From: Starkeya sp. ORNL1
GTDB lineage: Bacteria; Pseudomonadota; Alphaproteobacteria; Rhizobiales; Xanthobacteraceae
Reading direction: 5' to 3'
NCBI RefSeq assembly: GCF_012971745.1
Contig: NZ_CP048834.1
Location: 4,340,001-4,404,000, forward strand
DNA length: 64,000 bases
In this document: in pieces, positions 25,595 to 34,003 of the stretch
Layout: every line of letters starts with the position of its first letter
Position numbering within the stretch: the first letter of the stretch is position 1
The notes under the pieces: generated by a model
Told to the model about the DNA's origin: nothing
Seen by the model: the letters and a program-made list of their open reading frames with translations, nothing else
The model's database searches: none
Translations under genes and position numbers: made by a program

Positions 25595-25626
25595 TGCCCC
25601 GGCCCCTGATTGGGCCGGGGCATTTT
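25595..25626 (+). terminator. Rho-independent-type terminator after the set B tctC pair
   Basis: Perfect 11-bp GC-rich stem TGCCCCGGCCC (25595-25605) and GGGCCGGGGCA (25612-25622), 6-nt loop, then TTTT (25623-25626). It should stop or reduce transcription before the CapA-like gene, giving more binding protein than membrane components. Confidence 0.75.
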
Positions 25627-25658
25627 CACCCTTAGAGAACTGAGTGCAGGACCGGATC

Positions 25659-26699
25659 ATGAGTTCTTCGAAGCAATTGACGATGCTTCTTGTCGGAGAC
25701 GTCTTCGTGCAGCGCGACGACCCGCCAAGTGTGTTCAAGCATGTTGGTCAATTGCTGCGGGACGGTGATTTCACCTTCGGCAATCTCGAAGGCTCGACCG
25801 CCGATTCCGGTGCCCCATGGTCGGTCAAGGAAACCAACTGGAAGGCTGATGCGCGGCAAGTGCAGGCGCTCGCCGCTGCCGGCTTCGATGCCGTCACCGT
25901 CGCCAACAACCACATGCTCGATTTCGGCTATCCAGCACTGCTGGAGACCATCGGTCATCTCGACCGGCTCGGCATCAGGCACACCGGCGGCGGCCGCAAC
26001 TTTGCCGAGGCGCACCAGCCGGCCATCGTCGAGAAGGATGGCTGCCGCATCGCCCTGCTCGGCTACACCTCGGTGTTCATTCCGGAATGGGCGGCGGGCA
26101 AGGATCATCCCGGCCTCGCGGTGATGCGGGCGCGGACCTCCTATGAGGCGCCCTCGCGGGTGTTCGAGGTGCCCGGCACGCCGCCCATCGTGCGCACCCG
26201 CCTGCATGAGGAAGACCGCGAGCAACTCACCGCCGACATCAAGGCGGCGCGCGAACAGGCCGATATCGTGGTCTGCGCCTTCCATTGGGGGGTATCGCGC
26301 GGCTTCATGAAGATCGCCGAATACCAGACCGAACTTGGCCGCCATGCCATCGATGTCGGCGCCGATATCGTGTTCGGCCACCACCCGCACGTCATCCAGG
26401 GCATCGAAGTCTATAGAGGCAAGGCGATCTTCTATTCGCTCGGCAATTTCACCTTTGCCCAGCACAATCTGAAGAAGGGCCACGAGGCGGAATCGCTGAT
26501 CGTGCGCTGCACGATCGCGGACAGGAAAATCGTCGCGGTCGAGTATCTGCCGGCCGAGATCGACGGCGAGATCAATCCGCAGGCGCTCGACCTGAAGGCC
26601 GGAGCCCATGTCGTCGAGATGGTGGCGCAGCGCTCGGCGGCTTTCGCAACGCAGTTCCAGCCGAACGGTGACGCCATGAAGCTGCGGATCCATGGCTGA
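25659..26699 (+). CDS. CapA-like metallophosphatase-superfamily protein
   Basis: A 346-residue protein of the PGA_cap / calcineurin-like fold. All core motifs are present: 'LLVGDVFV', 'GNLEGS', 'TVANNHMLDFG', 'AFHWGVS', 'GHHPHVIQGIEVY' and 'FYSLGNFTF'. Unlike poly-gamma-glutamate CapA it has no membrane anchor or leader, so it is probably cytosolic. The ATG at 25659 is preferred over GTG 25644 because GCAGG lies between them at suitable spacing. The gene overlaps the first CHR gene by 8 nt and no capBC genes are near, so polymer synthesis is unlikely. A phosphoesterase or acid-amide-related role within this transport operon is inferred only. Confidence 0.8.
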   Translation: MSSSKQLTMLLVGDVFVQRDDPPSVFKHVGQLLRDGDFTFGNLEGSTADSGAPWSVKETNWKADARQVQALAAAGFDAVTVANNHMLDFGYPALLETIGHLDRLGIRHTGGGRNFAEAHQPAIVEKDGCRIALLGYTSVFIPEWAAGKDHPGLAVMRARTSYEAPSRVFEVPGTPPIVRTRLHEEDREQLTADIKAAREQADIVVCAFHWGVSRGFMKIAEYQTELGRHAIDVGADIVFGHHPHVIQGIEVYRGKAIFYSLGNFTFAQHNLKKGHEAESLIVRCTIADRKIVAVEYLPAEIDGEINPQALDLKAGAHVVEMVAQRSAAFATQFQPNGDAMKLRIHG

Positions 26700-27261
26700 C
26701 ACCGAGGCACGCACCCTTCCCACGGTCTCCCTGCACGAGATCGTCCTGCTGACCGCGCGGATCGGCATCTTCGCGTTCGGCGGAGGCATGTCCGGTATTG
26801 TCTTCCAGGAGGTGGTAACCAAGCGCAAATGGCTGAGCGAAGACGAGTTCCTCAGTGGCCTCGCGGTCAGCCAGATCATTCCCGGCGCCAATGTCACCAA
26901 CCTCGTCGTCTATATAGGCCAGCAACTGCGGGGCGCGCCGGGTGCCGCGTCGGCCGTGTTCGGGCTGCTGTTCGGCCCGTTCTTCTTCGTCATCGGCGCC
27001 TTCCTGATCTATGACAGCATCAAGGATATTGGCGAGATCTCGGCAGGGTTGATGGGGATCACGGCGGCGGCGATGGGCATCGTGCTCATGGTCGTCATCC
27101 GCGGTGCGCTGCGGGGCGGCCAAGGCAGCATCGGCCTTGTCGTGACGGCCGCGACCACCGCTGCCGTCGCCCTGCTGCATTTCCCGCTTATTCCCGTCGT
27201 GCTGCTGCTGGCGCCGATCAGCGTGGCGCTGGCCTGGCTGAGGCTGCATCGCCATGGCTGA
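26692..27261 (+). CDS. Half-size CHR-family transporter, first subunit
   Basis: Membrane protein of 189 residues with about 5-6 helices and one CHR (chromate transporter) domain. 'RIGIFAFGGGMSGIVFQEVV' (in part) carries the family FGGG motif, and 'GLAVSQIIPGANVTNLVVYIG' (in part) matches the second conserved block. It overlaps the CapA-like gene by 8 nt and the next CHR gene by 8 nt, so translation is coupled. Paired short CHR proteins make one antiparallel transporter. Chromate export is the best-known role, but the placement inside a TTT operon suggests another anion. Confidence 0.83.
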   Translation: MADTEARTLPTVSLHEIVLLTARIGIFAFGGGMSGIVFQEVVTKRKWLSEDEFLSGLAVSQIIPGANVTNLVVYIGQQLRGAPGAASAVFGLLFGPFFFVIGAFLIYDSIKDIGEISAGLMGITAAAMGIVLMVVIRGALRGGQGSIGLVVTAATTAAVALLHFPLIPVVLLLAPISVALAWLRLHRHG

Positions 27262-27793
27262 ATCGAATCCGCTCTGGACCTTGCTTGCGGTGTTCGCGCC
27301 ATTCTCGCTCGCCTCGATCGGCGGCGGCGTCGCCACCTTGCCGGCGATCCAGCACCAGGCGGTCGATGTCCAGCACTGGGTCACGGCGCGCGAGTTCGTG
27401 GATCTGTTCGCGGTCGCCCGGCTGTCGCCGGGACCGGGTTCGATGCTGGTCACCCTGATCGGCTGGAAGGTCTCGGGATGGAGCGGCGCCCTGGTCGCGA
27501 CCCTGGCCATGTTCGTGCCGTCCTCGATCCTCTGCTACGCGGTGGCGCACACCTGGACGCAGCACAAGGGCAAGATCTGGCACACCGCGCTGGAGCAGGG
27601 GCTGGCGCCGATCGGCACCGGCCTGCTGCTCGCCGGCGTCATCGGCATCTTTCGTATTTCGGGAGCCGGCTGGCCGTCCTGGCTGGTTGCCGGATCGGTG
27701 GCAGGCCTGATGCTGTTGCGTCCGCGCTTCCAACCCTTGGTCGCACTGCTCTGCGCGGGCGTGCTGTTTGCCGCATGGAGCTTGGTAGATTGA
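27254..27793 (+). CDS. Half-size CHR-family transporter, second subunit
   Basis: Membrane protein of 179 residues, the partner of the preceding gene. 'FAPFSLASIGGGVATLPAIQ' (in part) is the CHR motif 1 and 'FAVARLSPGPGSMLVTLIGW' (in part) is motif 2. About five hydrophobic segments follow. The 8-nt overlap with the upstream gene and the 34-nt gap to tctB indicate one transcript. Substrate unknown; sulfate/chromate-type anion exchange is the family precedent. Confidence 0.83.
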   Translation: MAESNPLWTLLAVFAPFSLASIGGGVATLPAIQHQAVDVQHWVTAREFVDLFAVARLSPGPGSMLVTLIGWKVSGWSGALVATLAMFVPSSILCYAVAHTWTQHKGKIWHTALEQGLAPIGTGLLLAGVIGIFRISGAGWPSWLVAGSVAGLMLLRPRFQPLVALLCAGVLFAAWSLVD

Positions 27794-27827
27794 ACAACAA
27801 CAATAATAAAACCGGTCGGTGAGAGAA

Positions 27828-28298
27828 ATGCTGAGTAGAAACATCGCATATGGAGACTTGTTCGCAAGTCTCGGGCTGATCGCCCTGAGTGCCTATATCC
27901 TGAAAGAAGGCAGCGGGTGGGTGGTCTATGGCAGCGAGGGGCCGGGTCCCGGCTTCTTTCCGATCATGTATGGCGTCATCATGCTCGGCCTGTCGCTCTA
28001 TCTCTTCCAGCGCAGCGTTCGGAAGGGCACGGGCAAGTCAAAAGGGCCGCTCGATTATCAGGGCATCGCCAGGGCGCTGGCGACCTGGGCCGCGCTTGCG
28101 GTCTGCGTCCCGCTGATGGTGGTGGTGGGCTTCGTCGTCGGCTTCGGCTTCGTTGCCTTGTTCCTGATCCGGTTCGTGTTCGAGCGCTCGTGGCGGACCA
28201 GCATCATCACCGCGGTGTGCATCGCCATAGCGCTTCATCTCGTCTTCCCCGTCATGCTGGATGCTCCGCTTCCAGTCGGCATGCTGTGGGGGTTCTGA
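27828..28298 (+). CDS. TTT-family small membrane subunit (TctB), set B
   Basis: Membrane protein of 156 residues with four helices. 'YGSEGPGPGFFPIMYGVIML' (in part) is the TctB G-P-G-x-x-P motif. The ATG at 27828 is chosen; an alternative GTG at 27819 is in frame with no better ribosome-binding site. It ends 3 nt before tctA. A short AT-rich stretch (27794-27811) separates it from the CHR genes. Confidence 0.85.
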   Translation: MLSRNIAYGDLFASLGLIALSAYILKEGSGWVVYGSEGPGPGFFPIMYGVIMLGLSLYLFQRSVRKGTGKSKGPLDYQGIARALATWAALAVCVPLMVVVGFVVGFGFVALFLIRFVFERSWRTSIITAVCIAIALHLVFPVMLDAPLPVGMLWGF

Positions 28299-28301
28299 GC
28301 C

Positions 28302-29819
28302 ATGGACGCAATTTATGGCCTGGCGCATGGCTTCAGCATCGCGCTGCTGCCGGCGAACCTCATGTGGTGTTTCGTCGGCTGCTTCCTCGGAACCGTGGTC
28401 GGCATCCTGCCCGGCCTCGGCCCGTCGGCGACGATCGCCATCCTGCTGCCACTGACTTTCAACATGGACCCGACCGGCGGCATCATCATGCTGTCGGGTA
28501 TCTATTACGGGGCAAAGTATGGCGGCTCGACCACCTCGATCCTGCTCAACATGCCGGGTGAGCCGTCATCGGTGATCTCCTGCGTCGACGGCTACCAGAT
28601 GGCCCGCAAGGGCCGGGCCGGCGCCGCGCTCGGCATCGCCGCGATCGCTTCCTTCATCGCCGGCACTGTGGGCGTGCTGATCCTCTCCTTCATCGCCCCG
28701 CCGATCGCGGCGTTCGCGCTGTCGTTCTCGTCGCCGGAATATTTCGCGCTGATGGTGATGGGTCTCTCGCTAGTGGTGCTGCTCGGCGGCGACGACTTCG
28801 TCAAAGCCTTGCTCGCCATGCTCGTCGGCCTGTGGCTCGCCAGCATCGGCACCGACCTCTTCACGGCACAGTCACGCTTCGTGTTCGGCCAGAGTTCGCT
28901 GCTCGGCGGCATCGAGTTCATGTCGCTCGCCGTCGGCCTGTTCGCCATCTCGGAGATCCTGCTCAATGTCGAGGCCGGGCAGAAGGCCGAACTGCTGAAG
29001 GTGCCGAAGGGCATCCGCAACCTCCTGCCCAATTGGGAGGAACTGAAGCGCTGCCGGTTCGCCTTCCTCAACGGCTCGATCACCGGTTTCATCATCGGCA
29101 TGCTCCCCGGTGCCGGCTCGACCATCGCCTCCTTCGTGTCCTACGGCATAGAGAAGGCGGTCTCGCGCCGTCCGGAAGAGTTCGGCCACGGCGCTCCCGA
29201 GGGCCTCGCGGCTCCGGAAGGGGCGAACAACGCCGACACTGGCGGCGCGCTGCTGCCGCTGCTCACCCTCGGCATTCCCGGCGGCGCGTCCACCGCGATC
29301 CTGCTGTCGGCGCTGGTGCTGTGGGGCATCAAGCCGGGCCCGCTGATGATGCAGCAATCGCCTGACGTGTTCTGGGGCCTCGTCGCCTCGATGTATGTCG
29401 GCAATATCGTGCTGCTGATCATGAACCTGCCGCTGGTCGGCGTGTTCGCGCAGATCCTTCGGGTGCCGCTCTATGTACTGCACCCGGCGATCCTCGGCGT
29501 CGCGATTGCGGGTGCCTATGGCGTGTCCGGCAACATGTTCGATGTCGGCCTCTTGGTCTTCTTCGGCCTGCTTGGCTACGGCATGAGCAAGATGAGCTTC
29601 CCGGTCGCGCCGCTGATCCTCGGCTTCGTCCTCGGCGATGCCATGGAGCGGGCGGTGCGCCAGTCGCTCACCATGTCGAACGGCGATCCGCGCATCCTGG
29701 TGGAGCGTCCGATCTCCGCCGTGCTGCTGATTTGCGCCGTGCTCATCCTGCTGTCGCCGATGTTCCGGCGGGTGAAGAAGATGCGCAAGGTGGTGGCCGA
29801 GGCGGAAGCCGAGGCATAG
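28302..29819 (+). CDS. TTT-family large membrane subunit (TctA), set B
   Basis: Permease subunit of 505 residues with about 11-12 helices. It has 'GILPGLGPSATIAILLPLTF' and the second repeat 'IIGMLPGAGSTIASFVSYG', and 'YYGAKYGGSTTSILLNMPGE'. Its ANN motif reads 'APEGANNADTGGALLPLLTL', different from the 'APESANNAGAQTSFIP' of sets A and C, so it belongs to a separate subgroup. It is served by two TctC proteins upstream. A hairpin follows. Confidence 0.92.
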   Translation: MDAIYGLAHGFSIALLPANLMWCFVGCFLGTVVGILPGLGPSATIAILLPLTFNMDPTGGIIMLSGIYYGAKYGGSTTSILLNMPGEPSSVISCVDGYQMARKGRAGAALGIAAIASFIAGTVGVLILSFIAPPIAAFALSFSSPEYFALMVMGLSLVVLLGGDDFVKALLAMLVGLWLASIGTDLFTAQSRFVFGQSSLLGGIEFMSLAVGLFAISEILLNVEAGQKAELLKVPKGIRNLLPNWEELKRCRFAFLNGSITGFIIGMLPGAGSTIASFVSYGIEKAVSRRPEEFGHGAPEGLAAPEGANNADTGGALLPLLTLGIPGGASTAILLSALVLWGIKPGPLMMQQSPDVFWGLVASMYVGNIVLLIMNLPLVGVFAQILRVPLYVLHPAILGVAIAGAYGVSGNMFDVGLLVFFGLLGYGMSKMSFPVAPLILGFVLGDAMERAVRQSLTMSNGDPRILVERPISAVLLICAVLILLSPMFRRVKKMRKVVAEAEAEA

Positions 29820-29836
29820 TAGGCAGAACCAATCTG

Positions 29837-29867
29837 GCCTGCGCGGAGATGATCCGCGCAGGCATTT
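29837..29867 (+). terminator. Hairpin after set B tctA
   Basis: Perfect 11-bp stem GCCTGCGCGGA (29837-29847) and TCCGCGCAGGC (29853-29863), 5-nt loop, followed by ATTT. The T-run is short, so partial read-through into the MmgE/PrpD gene 27 nt later is plausible. Confidence 0.6.
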
Positions 29868-29889
29868 GCTTGTCCAGGGGGAGATCGAA

Positions 29890-31236
29890 ATGCCATCCAA
29901 GAGCCAGGCGCTCGCCGAATTCGGAACCAGCCTCGCCTACAACGACATTCCGGAGACCGTGCGCGGGCAGGCGGTCGGCGCGATCCTCGACACGGTCGGG
30001 GTTTCGATCTTCGGCTCGACCTTGCCGTGGAGCCGTATCGTCATCGACTACGCGGTGGCCTATGGCTCGGGCGGCACCAGCACCATCCTCGGCACCAGCC
30101 ACCGCGTCGTCGCGCCGTTCGCGGCGCTGGCCAATGGCGCGCTGGGACATGCCTTCGAGATGGACAATCTGCGCCAGCCCAGCGCCGGCGTGCATTCCGG
30201 CTCGACGCTGGGGCCGGCGCTGTTCGCCGTCGGCGAGGAAGTCGAGGCGAACGGCAAGGACCTCATTACTGCCTTCGTCGCCGGCTGCGAGATCATGTCC
30301 CGCATCGGCGACGCCGCGGGCAATACCGCTGAGAAGCTCGGCTTCCATTCGCCGGGCCTGACCGGGGTGTTCGGCTCCACCGTCGTCGCCGGACGCCTGC
30401 TTGGGCTCGATGCCGGGCAGATGGCGCAGGCGTTCGGCATTGCCGGCTCGCTGTGCTCCGGTCTGCTCGCTTTCTCCAAGGCAGGAAACGGCGGCACGGT
30501 GAAACGGCTGCACACCGGCCGGGCCTCTGAAGGTGGCGTGCTCGCCGCACGCCTCGCCAAGGGCGGCTTCGAGGGGCCGGACGTGATCCTCGAGGGCAAG
30601 TTCGGCTTCTTCGACGCCTTCACCCGCGAGCCGCGCATGGAAAAGCTGCTGGCCGGCCTTGGCAGCCAGTGGGAGACCTCGAAGATCTGCGTGAAATGCT
30701 ATTCGTGCCATGTCACCGCACACACGCCGGTGCAGGCGCTGGAGAATCTGCGGGCCGAGCACGGCTTTGCCGCCGAAGATGTGGCCGAGATCCATATCGC
30801 CACCAGCGAGAAGGTGCTGAGCCATCACAACATCACCCGGCCAAGCGATATCGGCACGGCGCAGTACAGCCTGCCCTTCTGCATCGCCACCGCGCTCTAT
30901 CGCGACCCGAAGGAGCCGGCCTCGTTCCTCGACAATCCGCACGAGGATCCCGCCATCATCGACATGGCGCAGCGGGTGCACCTCACGCTGAACCCCGCCA
31001 GCGAGCCGCCCGGGCCGGCCTGGGCCACGGTGCTGACCGTGGTGCTGAAGGATGGCCGCCGGCTGTCCATCGAGCGCAGCGATTTCCGCGGCGCACCGAG
31101 CAATCCGATGAGTGCCGAAGAGCTCGACGCCAAGTTCCTGACACTGTCGAGCGATGTGGTGCCGGATGCGCCCGGCCTGCTGCGTCGGCTGCGCGGGCTG
31201 GAGGATATCGGCAACGTCCGCGGGCTGTTCGGCTGA
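29890..31236 (+). CDS. MmgE/PrpD-family protein
   Basis: A 448-residue cytosolic protein of the 2-methylcitrate/aconitate dehydratase-like MmgE/PrpD family, which also includes cis-aconitate decarboxylase and iminodisuccinate epimerase. 'DTVGVSIFGSTLPWSR', 'NGALGHAFEMDN', 'GCEIMSRIGDAAG', 'GFHSPGLTGVFGSTVVAGRL' and 'KCYSCHVTAHTP' are family blocks. The ATG at 29890 follows GGGGGAG. It lies downstream of the set B transporter and acts presumably on the imported acid or an intermediate. Lyase, isomerase and decarboxylase activities all occur in the family, so the reaction is not assigned. Confidence 0.85.
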   Translation: MPSKSQALAEFGTSLAYNDIPETVRGQAVGAILDTVGVSIFGSTLPWSRIVIDYAVAYGSGGTSTILGTSHRVVAPFAALANGALGHAFEMDNLRQPSAGVHSGSTLGPALFAVGEEVEANGKDLITAFVAGCEIMSRIGDAAGNTAEKLGFHSPGLTGVFGSTVVAGRLLGLDAGQMAQAFGIAGSLCSGLLAFSKAGNGGTVKRLHTGRASEGGVLAARLAKGGFEGPDVILEGKFGFFDAFTREPRMEKLLAGLGSQWETSKICVKCYSCHVTAHTPVQALENLRAEHGFAAEDVAEIHIATSEKVLSHHNITRPSDIGTAQYSLPFCIATALYRDPKEPASFLDNPHEDPAIIDMAQRVHLTLNPASEPPGPAWATVLTVVLKDGRRLSIERSDFRGAPSNPMSAEELDAKFLTLSSDVVPDAPGLLRRLRGLEDIGNVRGLFG

Positions 31237-31250
31237 CAAAGCCCATTGTC

Positions 31251-31351
31251 GTCATCCCGGACGGCCGAAGGCCGATCCGGGATCGCGAGGTAAGGTGTTG
31301 CGCGGGACTTCACGCGATCCCGGCTCTACGCTTCGCTGCGGCCGGGATGAC
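31251..31351. repeat. GTCATCCCGG palindromic repeat, copy 3
   Basis: GTCATCCCGG at 31251-31260 and CCGGGATGAC at 31342-31351, with internal GGCCGAAGGCC and CGCGATCCCGG. It lies between convergent genes (MmgE/PrpD and GntR), like copies 1 and 2. Confidence 0.8.
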
Positions 31352-31368
31352 GGAATGGGGCGAAAAAA

Positions 31369-32307
31369 TCAGACCGGCTCGTTCTTCCGTCTGGCCGGCT
31401 CGGGGAACTCCTCGTCGGCCGGCACCATTTTCTGCCAGACGGCGCGCTGCATCAGTGCGCCGCTGAGGTGGCGCTTGAGCACGAAGGAGCATTCGAGGTT
31501 CTCGCCGCGCTCCAACAGGTCGACCATGCGCAGATGGTCGCGGGCCTGGTCGTAGAAGCGGTCGCGGTCGACCAGGGTGCGGTAGTTCAACAGGCGCCGC
31601 ATCCGGTTGGCGCGGACCACCGCCTGATAGACGAACGAATTGTTCGACATGCGCGCCAGCGCTTCGTGGAAATTGGTGCCGGTCATCAGCAGCCGGTCGG
31701 GCGACATGCGCTCGATCTCGCCCTGGAACATCGTTTCCTGCACGCGGCGCTGCTCGGCGAGCGAGGCGCGGTCCAGGCTGAAGGTCGGCTCCAGCAGACC
31801 GGCGGGCTCGACGATGGCGCGGAAACGGTAGATCTGCTCCAGCGTCTCGGTCGCCTTGGCGACGACGAGGAACCGCCAGCCGCGGCCCTCCTTGCGCTCG
31901 GCCCAGCCTTCATTGGCGGCACGGCTGAGGATCTCGATGACCTGCGCCTTGGTGAGCTTATAGCGGTCGCGCAGGAACTGCTCGGTAACCTCCGGCGGGA
32001 TGCGATCGTTCAGCCAGTCGTCGGCGAGGCGATAATGCACGTCCGGTGCGTCGAGCTGGTCGGGCATGCCAGCATGGCTGAACTGCGAGGCCACGCCCTC
32101 GCGGACGAAGAAGCCGCGATTGACCTTCTGTTCGAGGACGCCGCGGGATTCGAGCAGCTGCAGCGCCTGGCGGATCGGCGAGCGCGACACTCCGAAGGCT
32201 TCGGAGAGCTGCTCGGCGCGCAGATGCGCATGAGGCCCGAGCTCGCCATCGAGGACGCGCTTGTTGATCTCATTGGCGATGCGTTCGGAAAGGGTGCTGA
32301 CGCGCAT
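31369..32307 (-). CDS. GntR-family regulator (FCD) with an extra winged-helix-like segment
   Basis: Regulator of 312 residues from the ATG at 32307; a TTG at 32340 would add 11 residues, and neither has a strong ribosome-binding site. The N-terminal GntR winged helix is at about residues 4-70 ('LRAEQLSEAFGVSRSPIRQA' is the recognition region). An insert of about 90 residues then contains a second helix-turn-helix-like stretch ('RYKLTKAQVIEILSRAANEG' then 'WAERKEGRGWRF'). The FCD ligand domain follows, with 'NFHEALARMSNNSF' and 'DHLRMVDLLERGE'. Usual FCD regulators have about 220-250 residues. It probably senses a carboxylic acid and controls the neighbouring set B or set C genes. Confidence 0.82.
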   Translation of the reverse strand: MRVSTLSERIANEINKRVLDGELGPHAHLRAEQLSEAFGVSRSPIRQALQLLESRGVLEQKVNRGFFVREGVASQFSHAGMPDQLDAPDVHYRLADDWLNDRIPPEVTEQFLRDRYKLTKAQVIEILSRAANEGWAERKEGRGWRFLVVAKATETLEQIYRFRAIVEPAGLLEPTFSLDRASLAEQRRVQETMFQGEIERMSPDRLLMTGTNFHEALARMSNNSFVYQAVVRANRMRRLLNYRTLVDRDRFYDQARDHLRMVDLLERGENLECSFVLKRHLSGALMQRAVWQKMVPADEEFPEPARRKNEPV

Positions 32308-32497
32308 CTTGTGATTGCTCGAATATGCCTGTTGAGCCAATCGTGTTCATGCTCACCATATCCGATATCATGTCCTCTTGCTTTGGAAAACTTCAACAAA
32401 AGGAGAGGGCTCGTCCGTTTTTCAATCCCCGGTACATGGTGGATCGTCGACCATGCCGATCATACGCGCGCCGGCATCAGAGCAATCCGTGATGGCG

Positions 32498-34003
32498 TCA
32501 GGTCTCTTCCTGGAAGGCGATCTCGCGGGTGCGTCGCAGCGAGGGTAGCACGATCAGGATCAAGAGGCCGAGTGCGAGCAGCAGCAGCACGGCGCTGATC
32601 GGGCGTGTGACGAAGACGGCCGGATCGCCTTTCGAAATCTGCATGGCGCGGCGCAGATTCTCCTCCATCAGCGGTCCCAGCACGAAGGAGAGCAGCAGCG
32701 GCGCGGGCTCGCAGCGCAGCTTCAAGAGCACATAGCCCACGAAGCCGAACAGCACGAGCAGCAGCACCTCGAACATGCTGTTGTTGAGCGAATAGACGCC
32801 GATACAGCAGAACACCAGGATGGTCGGGTAGAGGAAGCGATAGGGCACCTTCAGCAGCCAGACCCAGACCTGGATCAGCGGCAGGTTGATGATGACCAGC
32901 ATCAGATTGCCGACGATCATCGAGGCCACCACGCCCCAGAACAGCTCCGGATTCTTGGTCATCACCTGGGGGCCGGGCTGGATGCCGTGGATCATCATCG
33001 CCCCGGCCATCAGCGCGATCACCGCATTGGCCGGGATGCCCAGGGTGAGCAGCGGGATGAAGGAGGTCTGCGCGCCGGCGTTGTTGGCGGATTCCGGCGC
33101 GGCGACGCCTTCGATCGCGCCCTGACCGAAGCGCTGCGGCTCGCGCGACAGCCGTTTTTCCAGCGCGTAGGCGGCGAAGGAGGAGAGCATGGCGCCGCCG
33201 CCGGGCAGCAGGCCGAGCACCGAGCCGAGCGCGGTGCCGCGCACCGCCGCCGGCCAGCTGCGCCGGAAATCCTCGCGCGTCGGCCAGAGGTCGGTGATCC
33301 TGCCAGTGAAGATGCTGCGCTTTTCCGGGCTTTCGAGGTTCTTGATGATCTCGCCGACCGCGAACAGGCCCATCGCCAAAGGCACGAAGCCGATGCCGTC
33401 GGCAAGTTCCGGTATGCCGAAGGTCATGCGCGCGCCGCCGGAATTGACGTCGGTGCCGACCGAGGACAGCACCAGTCCGAGCACGATCATGCCCAGCGCC
33501 TTGGGGATCGAGCCCTGTGCCAGCACGATGGCGGCGATCAGGCCGAGCAGCATCAGCGAGAAATACTCCGCCGGGCCGAAGGCGAGCGCGACCTCGGCGA
33601 GCGGCGGGGCGAACAGGATGATGAAGAGGGTGGCGACGCAGCCGGCAAACAGCGAGCTCAGTGCGGCCACCGCGAGCGCCGGGCCCGCGCGGCCGCGGCG
33701 CGCCATCTGGTAGCCGTCGAGGCAGGTGACCACCGACGAGTTCTCGCCGGGCAGATTGACCAGGATCGCCGTGGTCGAACCGCCATACTGCGCGCCGTAA
33801 TAGATGCCGGCGAGCATGATCAGCGCCGAGACCGGCTGCAGATAGAAGGTGACGGGCAACAGCATCGCCACCGTCGCCACCGGGCCGAGCCCCGGCAGCA
33901 CGCCGATCAGCGTGCCAACCAGCGCGCCGACCAGGCAATAGAACAGGTTGATCGGCTCGAGCGCGACCAGCATGCCGTGGGAGAAGGCGATCAGCGTGTC
34001 CAT
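32498..34003 (-). CDS. TTT-family large membrane subunit (TctA), set C
   Basis: Permease subunit of 501 residues. 'GTLIGVLPGLGPVATVAMLL' and the second repeat 'GSVLGLLPGGGAMLSSF' are the TctA signatures; 'APESANNAGAQTSFIPLLTL' is nearly the same as in set A, so the two are close paralogues. The start ATG at 34003 overlaps the tctB TGA by one base (TGATG). It is the last gene of a tctC-tctB-tctA operon on the minus strand, the same order as set A. The frame stays open far upstream through tctB and tctC but that is not coding. Confidence 0.92.
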   Translation of the reverse strand: MDTLIAFSHGMLVALEPINLFYCLVGALVGTLIGVLPGLGPVATVAMLLPVTFYLQPVSALIMLAGIYYGAQYGGSTTAILVNLPGENSSVVTCLDGYQMARRGRAGPALAVAALSSLFAGCVATLFIILFAPPLAEVALAFGPAEYFSLMLLGLIAAIVLAQGSIPKALGMIVLGLVLSSVGTDVNSGGARMTFGIPELADGIGFVPLAMGLFAVGEIIKNLESPEKRSIFTGRITDLWPTREDFRRSWPAAVRGTALGSVLGLLPGGGAMLSSFAAYALEKRLSREPQRFGQGAIEGVAAPESANNAGAQTSFIPLLTLGIPANAVIALMAGAMMIHGIQPGPQVMTKNPELFWGVVASMIVGNLMLVIINLPLIQVWVWLLKVPYRFLYPTILVFCCIGVYSLNNSMFEVLLLVLFGFVGYVLLKLRCEPAPLLLSFVLGPLMEENLRRAMQISKGDPAVFVTRPISAVLLLLALGLLILIVLPSLRRTREIAFQEET

